35,164 nt of DNA from Bacteroidaceae bacterium (GTDB lineage: Bacteria > Bacteroidota > Bacteroidia > Bacteroidales > Bacteroidaceae): positions 1-35,164 of the forward strand of contig JAILRU010000114.1 of the NCBI GenBank assembly GCA_024697945.1, written 5' to 3'. The position numbers and the translations under genes were made by a program. The first letter of the stretch is position 1. Each line of letters opens with the position of its first letter. Below, piece by piece: positions 9,809 through 16,964 of this stretch. Below the pieces are notes generated by a model. The model ran no database searches, was not told the origin of the DNA, and saw only the letters and a list, made by a program, of their open reading frames with translations.

Positions 9809-10771
9809 ATGAAAGTCATTGATATTCTCAAAGAAAGTCGTCGTCCTTTCGCCAGTTTCGAACTTGTGCCGCCCCTGAAGGGCAGCGATGCAAGCCGCCT
9901 TTATCAGAGCCTCGACCCCTTGATGGAGTTCAATCCTCCATTCATCAACATCACGTGCCATCGCGACGAAGTGGAGTATGTGCCCAATGCCGACGGCACC
10001 TACACCCGAATGACGCTGGCGAAGCGTCCTGGCACCGTTGCCATCGTGGCTGCCATCATGCGCCGCTATCCCGATTTGGAGATAGTGCCCCACGTGATTT
10101 GTGGCGGTTCGTCGCGTAGCCGTGTCGAGAGCGAATTGCTGGACCTCCACTTCCTTGGCATACAGAATATCATGGCTTTGCGAGGCGATGCGTTGCCTGG
10201 ACAGAAGCATTTCATTCCAGAACCCGACGGCTTCAGCCACAGTTCCGAGTTGGTAGAGATGATTAGCAACCTGAACCAGGGGCAGTATCTCGACCCAACA
10301 GTCAAGGGTGGGCTGGCAACGGATTTCTGTATTGGTGTGGCGGCTTATCCGGAGAAGCACTTCGAGGCAGCCAATCTCGATATCGACATCCAGCATCTGC
10401 GCAGCAAGATAGAGGCTGGAGCCGACTATATCGTCACTCAGATGTTCTTCGACAACGACAAGTTCTTCCGCTTTGTCGATAGTTGCCGCAAGGCAGGCAT
10501 CACCGTTCCCATCATCCCTGGCCTGAAACCTATCTCGTCCAAGAAGCAGATTGACTTGCTGCCTCGTTCCTTCCACATCGACATTCCGCAGGAGCTGGTC
10601 GGCCTTCTGGAAAAGTCAAAGACAACAGAAGACGCCTACCAACTTGGTATCGAATGGGCCATCCGTCAGAGCCGCGAACTCTTGGAGCACGGCGCTCCCG
10701 CCATACATTATTATACTATGGCGAAGCCCGATAACGTCTGCCAGATTGTCCGCTCAGTCTTCAGAACCTGA
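9809..10771 (+). CDS. metF: 5,10-methylenetetrahydrofolate reductase
   Basis: 320 residues, normal for MetF. It reduces methylene-THF to methyl-THF with FAD, supplying MetH. Recognisable segments: FELVPPLKGSD near the start, NITCHRDEV, ALRGDALPGQ (folate/FAD region), VAAYPEKHFEA, QMFFDNDKFFRF and IPGLKPISS. It follows metH on the same strand after a 130-bp gap full of short repeats and may be co-transcribed. Its stop is one base from the stop of the convergent regulator gene, so any terminator must lie within coding sequence or be absent. Confidence 0.96.
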   Translation: MKVIDILKESRRPFASFELVPPLKGSDASRLYQSLDPLMEFNPPFINITCHRDEVEYVPNADGTYTRMTLAKRPGTVAIVAAIMRRYPDLEIVPHVICGGSSRSRVESELLDLHFLGIQNIMALRGDALPGQKHFIPEPDGFSHSSELVEMISNLNQGQYLDPTVKGGLATDFCIGVAAYPEKHFEAANLDIDIQHLRSKIEAGADYIVTQMFFDNDKFFRFVDSCRKAGITVPIIPGLKPISSKKQIDLLPRSFHIDIPQELVGLLEKSKTTEDAYQLGIEWAIRQSRELLEHGAPAIHYYTMAKPDNVCQIVRSVFRT

Positions 10772-10772
10772 A

Positions 10773-12386
10773 CTATACTGTCAGCAGGTCGCCGCAGGTT
10801 TCTTCTGCGCGTTTGATGCGGTTCCAGACCGTTTGCTTCTTCGCATCCATCACGTGACCTATCTGTATGGGTTTCATGCCTATCTTCATCAGACATATCG
10901 TGCGTAGCAACGGCTCACGCAGATTTCCTTGCAGCCGTTCCTGCACCGCCTCGTGGAATCCTGGGTAGAGGGTGTCTATCGCGCCCATCAGTTCCTTCCA
11001 CGAATCCTCCTCCAGCTTTGCCCTGCCGACGGCGACCTTGTGGAATTGCGTTATGACGTGTTCCGCATTGTCTGTCGCATTGTTCATGAGGGCTATCTGT
11101 GTCAGTTCCCTGTTTATCTTCTTCCTCTGCTTCAGTTCCCTTGAGCGTTCCTGCAGCTCCTTGTCCTTGCCGATGATTTGCTCCATGAACTTCTTCTTCC
11201 TGTAGTTGTAGAAGAGCAGCAGGCCCAGGACGATGCTCAGCAGGGCGAGAGCCGTTATGATGGAGAAGGAAATGATGCGCACGTCTCGCAGCAAGATGAC
11301 CTGCTCCATCTCCTTGTCGCGATAATAGCTGTACGTGTCCCTGGCTCTCTCTGTCTCCTCGAAAGCACGCTGTGCGATGATGGAGTCGTTGGTGTCGTAC
11401 AGGCGGCATCCCCACGAAGCAGCCAGATCGGATTCCCCCCTTTGCAGATAGCAGCGCTGGAGGCCGGCAGATGCCTCGTACTTTCCTGACAGCGTCTTCT
11501 CTCCATCATAGTAGGTCTTGTAGTGCAGGATGGCAGAGTCTATCATGTTCGTGTGCTCGTAATACATAGCCAGACTCAGCTCATAATTATACGGCCGCTG
11601 GTCCTCGGGCAGTTGCGTGAGGTGCTGCAACAGGGTCTCTAACCTTTTAACATCCTCGCCTTTCAGCATCTTCACGTATATTGCCAGCATGTGAGCCATA
11701 ATCTTCCCGTATTTGGGAGGAAAGTGCTCCCTTTGTATAATCTGACGTGCCTGGTCGCAATACTGGAGGCAGTGTAGCGTGTCGTCCAGGTGTTTGTATG
11801 CCGACGCTGCATCCATCAGATACCATCCCAGGTTCCTGCCCGACAGCTTTGCCAGCTCTACGGCCTGTAGCGCCATGTTCAGCTCCTCCTCGTAGTTGAG
11901 TTGCAGCATGTAGAGGTATCTCAGTTGCGAGAGGGCGTTTTGCCATATCAGGGTATCGGCACACTTCGCTTGACTGGCTGCATCCACAGCATTGAGGCTA
12001 TAGGTCGTGGCGCGAGGATAGTCTTTCAGGTCGCAGTAGGTACGTCCCAGATAGTAGTAGGCGCGTTCTTTGTCAACGGCACCCTTCCGTTTTTCGAAAT
12101 AGGACATGATATGCTCGGCAGAATCAGGAGCCATGGGAACCATTCTGTTCTTGTCGCGCAGGCGAATCGTCAGCAGGTCGTACCTTTGCCGCACAAATTC
12201 AGAAGAGGCTTGGACGGAATCCCTCAAATCCTCTGCACGCGACAGGGCCTCTGGCAACGAAGTCTCGCTTAGCTGCCACGTCTGTTCTATGTCGTCCAGT
12301 AATTGCTGTTCCGCCTGGTTCTCCTTACACGAAAACACAAGGAATAACAGGCAGAACGATAAAATATATGATGTCTTTCTTCTCAT
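10773..12386 (-). CDS. Membrane-anchored TPR regulator with C-terminal HTH-like domain
   Basis: 537 residues from ATG 12386, chosen because it opens the signal sequence (MRRKTSYILSFCLLFLVFSC) and follows a good promoter; the open frame extends to 12494. The signal ends in a lipobox-like LVFSC. Residues about 25-350 are TPR-like helices (AYYYLGRTYCDLKDYPRATTY…). A transmembrane segment lies at about 370-392 (IISFSIITALALLSIVLGLLLF). A coiled coil follows (KDKELQERSRELKQRKKINREL). The C-terminus (LRTICLMKIGMKPIQIGHVM…QTVWNRIKR) looks like a helix-turn-helix. This matches the periplasmic TPR / one TM / cytoplasmic HTH regulators common in Bacteroidales. The signal sensed and the target genes are unknown; the divergent gene at 12889 is a candidate target. 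Confidence 0.75.
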   Translation of the reverse strand: MRRKTSYILSFCLLFLVFSCKENQAEQQLLDDIEQTWQLSETSLPEALSRAEDLRDSVQASSEFVRQRYDLLTIRLRDKNRMVPMAPDSAEHIMSYFEKRKGAVDKERAYYYLGRTYCDLKDYPRATTYSLNAVDAASQAKCADTLIWQNALSQLRYLYMLQLNYEEELNMALQAVELAKLSGRNLGWYLMDAASAYKHLDDTLHCLQYCDQARQIIQREHFPPKYGKIMAHMLAIYVKMLKGEDVKRLETLLQHLTQLPEDQRPYNYELSLAMYYEHTNMIDSAILHYKTYYDGEKTLSGKYEASAGLQRCYLQRGESDLAASWGCRLYDTNDSIIAQRAFEETERARDTYSYYRDKEMEQVILLRDVRIISFSIITALALLSIVLGLLLFYNYRKKKFMEQIIGKDKELQERSRELKQRKKINRELTQIALMNNATDNAEHVITQFHKVAVGRAKLEEDSWKELMGAIDTLYPGFHEAVQERLQGNLREPLLRTICLMKIGMKPIQIGHVMDAKKQTVWNRIKRAEETCGDLLTV

Positions 12387-12416
12387 ACTTCTTCCTGCAA
12401 GATGTTTTTTACGGTG

Positions 12417-12448
12417 CAAAGTTAGGTATTTTCTCCTAAAAACGCAAA
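12417..12448 (-). promoter_or_regulatory. Promoter of the TPR/HTH regulator
   Basis: On the minus strand TTTG (12448-12445), a 20-bp spacer and TAACTTTG (12424-12417), 31 bp before ATG 12386. Confidence 0.75.
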
Positions 12449-12662
12449 AAACAGGGGCAAATAATCGTTTTCGAGCAGTCCCAAATGGTCCCAACAGCCA
12501 TTAAGACTACAAAAATAAGCAGATTCTTTCTCAGGAGGAAAACTTCTTCCCTTCCTGTGGACATTCCCTATTAATGCCAAATGCATCGATGGAATGGACT
12601 TTTTCTATTGTAATAGGATTGTCGTGTCTTTATTGTGTCAATGAAAAAGAGAAAGAAATTAA
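12449..12662. other. Intergenic region between divergent genes
   Basis: No gene is visible. It holds a purine/pyrimidine near-palindrome around 12532-12560 (GGAGGAA…TTCTTCC) and A/T-rich sequence. Open frames across it lack start signals or conserved content. Confidence 0.5.
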
Positions 12663-12728
12663 CTCTTCGGCTGAGGAAATCAATCTCTTCGGCTGAGGAA
12701 ATAAAATTCTTCGGCTGAGGAGTAAGGA
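12663..12728. repeat. Three tandem 22-bp units with core CTTCGGCTGAGGA
   Basis: Units start at 12663, 12685 and 12707. Each core can fold as a short hairpin: TCTTC and GAGGA pair around GGCT. It lies about 90 bp upstream of the -33 box of the gene at 12889. The core resembles the apex of the large hairpin at 23611-23648 (CTCTTCGGAGGAAA). Confidence 0.8.
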
Positions 12729-12816
12729 AATGATAGGTTGAAGACCAAAAAATCAAGCCAAAAAAGGCAAAATCGCAGTTTTTTCATGGAGTTGGGACTA
12801 CTTGGGACTCATTTTC

Positions 12817-12848
12817 TTTGGTCGGTTTGCAGAAACTACATAATTTTG
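12817..12848 (+). promoter_or_regulatory. Promoter of the first mosaic paralog
   Basis: TTTG 12817-12820, 20-bp spacer, TAATTTTG 12841-12848; the leader is about 35 nt to ATG 12889. Confidence 0.8.
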
Positions 12849-12888
12849 CGGCAGAAAATCGCAAAAAACTAACAAAAATATTAAAGCT

Positions 12889-14661
12889 ATGAAAAAGACA
12901 TTATTACTTTTCTTGGCAATGTTGCTCCTCATGGGGGCACGGACTGCCGTTAATGCACAGGAACTGACAGTATCAGATATTCAGTTCACCAATCTCAATG
13001 GATTTTCAGAAGATTTTTCGATTGTTCTGACTAAGGAAGGCTCTATCCTAAATGTACAACTGCTCAATTACGCAGGTCATCCCTCCACACAGGAATTTGT
13101 AATAACTCCCAAAATGAGTGGCGGCAGTGATGGCGAACCCTATTCTGTGTTCATCGATGTAGTTCCTATCAGTATTTATCTTACAGAAATAATAACTTCG
13201 TTCAACGTGTCGTTCAACGTACATGGCATAGAAGCTAACAGCTTTTACTTCTCATGCTGGTGGTACAATGGAATGGTTAGCCTAACAGAAGGTGAACCGT
13301 TGGTATTGGAGAATATCTTGGAAAATGTCACTATGGAATACATAGATGGCTTTGCATATTCCCTACATAAAGAGAGTTATACAGCTACGATTGTAGCTGT
13401 GGATTGGTATACTACGGGAATGAGTATATTCGATGATTTGAAAATTCCTTCGGAGCTGGAATATGAAGGGCAGAAATACACTGTGACCGGCATTTATACT
13501 TATACATTCGCAAGAAATACTAGACTGACCTGTGTCACTATTCCGAGTAGTTTGGAACACATTGGTGGATATGCTTTCTATGGTTGTGACAATCTGGTAG
13601 ATTTCTATTGCTATGCAGACAATGTCCCTGTCACTGGAGCAGAAGTTTTCGGAGAGACTCCCATTGCTTCTGCCACGCTCCATGTTCCAGCAGGCTCTTT
13701 GGAGAAATACAAAACCACTTCGCCTTGGAGCGAGTTTGGAAACATCGTGGCTTTATCACCAGATTTAACACAAATCAGAATTAAAGATAGACCAAGTGAA
13801 GTTCTTGAATATATCGGAAAAATAGGTAGCGATTTTGATACTGCATTAGATTCCCTACGGATACTAAAATCTATTTCTTCGGATATAAAGATAGAACCTT
13901 TGGAGGTTATCTTCGATTACGACAACAGATTATTTTTCGGAATAATTTATGGCGATTGTGGCATGTACTCGGACGTCCTTGACACGAAGGGCAATTACTA
14001 TTTGAGAACATGGTACTCTCCGGCTGAAGACCCTGTGACTTATATCAAAGACCAGATGGCAACGATAATCTTGCCGACGGAGCCTGATGCAAGCAAGGGG
14101 AAATACTACAGGCTGGATAGATGCGAAGACAATCAGATTATCTTCGAGCAGGAACTTCAGCCTCGCGCGCGCGTACCTTATATTATTGTACCCGTTGAGG
14201 ACTTTAGCATCGACCCAAGTGCTTTGAACCTGGGGGGATTACATAGTGATACGGTTTCCATCGAGGGCGTTTCCTTCATCGGTTCGTACGTCCGCGAGGT
14301 ACTCCCCGCCCTTACGGGAGAGGATGGAGTAGAGTCCTCCTATATCGACTTCATCGACACGACGCCCGACTGTGGCCCTTCCATCTCTGCGGAAACTGGA
14401 AAGGAGTCACTTCTCATCGGCACCCTGCGAGCCTACCTGATAGTGAAATGGGACGACCCCATCGATCATGGCAGCCCCAGCGTACCGCCATTTGGGAAAA
14501 AGGAAATCGTGCTGAAAGATTTCAAGACAGAAATAAACAGCCTCACCACCGACCCCTCTCCGAGGAGAGGGGAGGTATTTGACCTTCAAGGCCGCCGCAT
14601 AGATAATTCAAAATTGCCTCGCGGCATCTATATTAAGGACAAGAAAAAGGTCCTATATTAG
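12889..14661 (+). CDS. Secreted BspA-like protein with GIYI tail (paralog 1)
   Basis: 590 residues. Signal peptide MKKTLLLFLAMLLLMGARTA. An N-terminal domain of about 130 residues is followed by a short BspA-type LRR_5 unit (LTCVTIPSSLEHIGGYAFYG) and the usual capping sequence (ATLHVPAGSLEKYKTTSPW). Then come a unique middle (about 290-380), a conserved beta-rich C-terminal region and the tail VFDLQGRRIDNSKLPRGIYI. The first 60 nt of coding sequence are identical to paralog 2 at 14874, and about 14040-14660 is almost identical to 16325-16945, while the middles differ. The stretch SLTTDPSPRRGE is the translation of a CCCCTCTCC/GGAGAGGGG palindrome at 14550-14571. Probably surface-exposed or secreted; function unknown. 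The last base of its stop codon begins a GTTAAGA heptad array. Confidence 0.75.
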   Translation: MKKTLLLFLAMLLLMGARTAVNAQELTVSDIQFTNLNGFSEDFSIVLTKEGSILNVQLLNYAGHPSTQEFVITPKMSGGSDGEPYSVFIDVVPISIYLTEIITSFNVSFNVHGIEANSFYFSCWWYNGMVSLTEGEPLVLENILENVTMEYIDGFAYSLHKESYTATIVAVDWYTTGMSIFDDLKIPSELEYEGQKYTVTGIYTYTFARNTRLTCVTIPSSLEHIGGYAFYGCDNLVDFYCYADNVPVTGAEVFGETPIASATLHVPAGSLEKYKTTSPWSEFGNIVALSPDLTQIRIKDRPSEVLEYIGKIGSDFDTALDSLRILKSISSDIKIEPLEVIFDYDNRLFFGIIYGDCGMYSDVLDTKGNYYLRTWYSPAEDPVTYIKDQMATIILPTEPDASKGKYYRLDRCEDNQIIFEQELQPRARVPYIIVPVEDFSIDPSALNLGGLHSDTVSIEGVSFIGSYVREVLPALTGEDGVESSYIDFIDTTPDCGPSISAETGKESLLIGTLRAYLIVKWDDPIDHGSPSVPPFGKKEIVLKDFKTEINSLTTDPSPRRGEVFDLQGRRIDNSKLPRGIYIKDKKKVLY

Positions 14662-14688
14662 TTAAGAGTTAAGAATTAAGAGTTAAGA
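14661..14688 (+). repeat. Four-unit GTTAAGA heptad array
   Basis: GTTAAGA, GTTAAGA, ATTAAGA, GTTAAGA. The first base is the G of the upstream TAG stop. Confidence 0.85.
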
Positions 14689-14708
14689 GTAAGGGAAAAG
14701 GTCGCTTT

Positions 14709-14793
14709 GAGAAGTCCAGGACTTCTCGTACAAAAGTCCGGGACTTCTCATATAAAAGTCCAGGACTTCTCATGCAAAAGTCCGGGACTTCTC
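14709..14793. repeat. Four palindromes AAGTCCNGGACTT spaced 22 bp
   Basis: Each unit contains AAGTCC-[A/G]-GGACTT CTC; the centre base alternates A, G, A, G. Four-base linkers GTAC, ATAT/ATAA and ATGC vary, followed by A-rich sequence, and a half unit (GAGGTCC) follows at 14798. The period of 22 bp is about two helical turns. It lies between the two paralogs, 40-125 bp upstream of a -7 box. Confidence 0.9.
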
Positions 14794-14834
14794 AAAAGAG
14801 GTCCAAAACCCCCTCAAAATACAAAAATATTTCG

Positions 14835-14842
14835 TAATTTTG
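14835..14842 (+). promoter_or_regulatory. -7 box TAATTTTG of the second mosaic paralog
   Basis: Same -7 sequence as paralog 1, 31 bp before ATG 14874. No TTTG is found at the -33 position, so expression may need an activator. Confidence 0.6.
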
Positions 14843-14873
14843 TGCCGTAATAGCACAGCAAAAATACAAAACT

Positions 14874-16964
14874 ATGAAAAAGACATTATTACTTTTCTTG
14901 GCAATGTTGCTCCTCATGGGGGCACGGACTGCCGCCGATGCTCAGGAATTGACGGTATCCGATATTGAGTTCATCAATAATGGGTACTATGATGAACACC
15001 CAATGATTATTCTTACTAAGGAAGGTTCTGCGCTGAATGTTCATCTAATGAATTATCCAGCTCACCCTTACACCGAGGAATTCGTAATTACACCCAAGAT
15101 GAGCGGTGGAAACGATGGTGAACCCTGTTCGGTTTCCATCGGCGTATCTTACATCAATAATTCCGAAACAGCTATAATAACTACGTTTAACGTATCGTTC
15201 AACGTACACGACATAGAAGCTAACAGCTTTTACTTCTCATGCTGGTGGTACAAAGGAATGGTTAGCCTAACAGAAGGTGAGCCATTAGAACTATGGGAAA
15301 ACAAGAAAATAAGCAAAGACGGGGTGATTTACGTCCTTGATAATAAGACGAAAACAGCTACCCTGAGTAGTGGAAGATACGTTGAGGGTGAATATAACAT
15401 ACCATCAGAACTGGATTATGGAGGACAGACATTCACTTTGACAAGCATCGAATATCCCGCGTTCGCAGACAATTCGTCATTGACCTCTGTCATAATTCCC
15501 AAGAGTGTAACCAACATTGGTGCAGCTGCTTTCTATCGTTGTTCTAATCTGACCGACCTCTATTGCTATGCTGAAAATGTCCCCACCACAGGAATCAATG
15601 TGTTTACAGAAACCCCCATTGCCTCTGCCACGCTCCATGTTCCGGCTGGTTCTGTGGAGAAATACAAAACCACTTCGCCTTGGAGCGAGTTTGGAAACAT
15701 CGTGGAAATGACAACATCAAGAAAAATTTTGCCTTTCGTACAAGATGGTAAGGTTTGGAGTTATAAAGCAAAGAGGCTCTTAGCGAGTCCGGAATATCAG
15801 GCGGAATGGGATGAGATATATAGTCTTGAAGGTGATACCGTGATAGACTCTCATCAGTGTTTGAAACTATATCTTACAAGCAATTGCCCAGACAAATACC
15901 TGCCAATTGATTATCCATATACTGGAGCATTGTATGAAGATGGCAAAAAAGTTTATTATATAGCACCCAACAGTACCACGCCAGCCCTTCTATATGACTT
16001 TTCCTGCGAATCAGGAACTATTGTCAAAGTAAACAATTTCGAACTGGGCATCAATGAAAGAAAACTCGTCAAATATCGCGGAGAATACTTAACAGTTATT
16101 GCCTGGACTCCTATAGAATTAGATGAACCAGATGCTTATACTTATGGTAATCAGTATTACTGGATAGAAGGCATTGGTAGCGAGATAGACCTCATGAACG
16201 CGACTCCTGTATGGTACGATGGCGGTATAAGTAAATATCTCGTAACCTGTAAACTGAATGGTCAAATCATTTATGACAAAGACGATTTTTTGACATCAGC
16301 ACAGATTGTGACAGAAGCCCCAGTTACCTTCACCAAAGACCAGATAGCAACGATTATCCTGCCGACGGAGCCTGATGCAAGCAAAGGGAAATACTACAGG
16401 CTGGATAGATGCGAAGACAATCAGATTATCTTCGAGCAGGAACTTCAGCCTCGCGCGCGCGTACCTTATATTATTGTACCCGCTGAGGACTTCAGCATCG
16501 ACCCAAATGCTTTGAACCTGGAGGGATTACATAGTGATACAGTTTCCATCGAGGGCGTTTCCTTCATCGGTTCGTACGTCCGCGAGGAACTCCCCGCCCT
16601 TACGGGAGAGGATGGAGTAGAGTCCTCCTATATCGACTTCATCGACACGACGCCCGACTGCGGCCCTTCCATCTCTGCGGAAACAGGAAAGGAGTCACTT
16701 CTCATCGGCACCCTGCGAGCCTACCTGATAGTGAAATGGGACGACCCCATTGACCATGGCAGCCCCAGCGTACCACCATTTGGGAAAAAGGAAATCGTGC
16801 TGAAAGATTTCAAGACAGAAATAAACAGCCTCACCCCCGACCCCTCTCCGAGGAGAGGGGAGGTATTTGACCTTCAGGGCCGCCGCATAGATAATTCAAA
16901 ATTGCCTCGCGGTATCTATATAAAAGATGGAAAAAAGGTTGTGGTTTGTCCTATTTCGCGGTGA
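14874..16964 (+). CDS. Secreted BspA-like protein with GIYI tail (paralog 2)
   Basis: 696 residues with the same signal peptide, N-terminal domain, LRR_5 unit (LTSVIIPKSVTNIGAAAFYR) and C-terminal region as paralog 1. The middle (about residues 280-485) is a different domain, related to the protein at 2064-2915 (KVYYIAPNSTTPALLYDF, YWIEGIGS). So the architecture is N-domain, LRR_5, swapped module, conserved C-region, tail. The tail reads FDLQGRRIDNSKLPRGIYI then DGKKVVVCPISR; the final residues come from reading into the opposing gene, whose 3' end overlaps by 14 bp (16951-16964). Function unknown; likely exported and surface-associated. Confidence 0.75.
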   Translation: MKKTLLLFLAMLLLMGARTAADAQELTVSDIEFINNGYYDEHPMIILTKEGSALNVHLMNYPAHPYTEEFVITPKMSGGNDGEPCSVSIGVSYINNSETAIITTFNVSFNVHDIEANSFYFSCWWYKGMVSLTEGEPLELWENKKISKDGVIYVLDNKTKTATLSSGRYVEGEYNIPSELDYGGQTFTLTSIEYPAFADNSSLTSVIIPKSVTNIGAAAFYRCSNLTDLYCYAENVPTTGINVFTETPIASATLHVPAGSVEKYKTTSPWSEFGNIVEMTTSRKILPFVQDGKVWSYKAKRLLASPEYQAEWDEIYSLEGDTVIDSHQCLKLYLTSNCPDKYLPIDYPYTGALYEDGKKVYYIAPNSTTPALLYDFSCESGTIVKVNNFELGINERKLVKYRGEYLTVIAWTPIELDEPDAYTYGNQYYWIEGIGSEIDLMNATPVWYDGGISKYLVTCKLNGQIIYDKDDFLTSAQIVTEAPVTFTKDQIATIILPTEPDASKGKYYRLDRCEDNQIIFEQELQPRARVPYIIVPAEDFSIDPNALNLEGLHSDTVSIEGVSFIGSYVREELPALTGEDGVESSYIDFIDTTPDCGPSISAETGKESLLIGTLRAYLIVKWDDPIDHGSPSVPPFGKKEIVLKDFKTEINSLTPDPSPRRGEVFDLQGRRIDNSKLPRGIYIKDGKKVVVCPISR

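Noticed and set aside
12571..12756. Small minus-strand open frame over the 22-bp repeat array
   Set aside because: Its sequence is the translation of the repeats (repeated SSAEE/SRR words) with no start signal.
14709..14793. CRISPR-like repeat array
   Set aside because: Unit step is only 22 bp with 4-base linkers, so there is no room for spacers; no cas genes are present.
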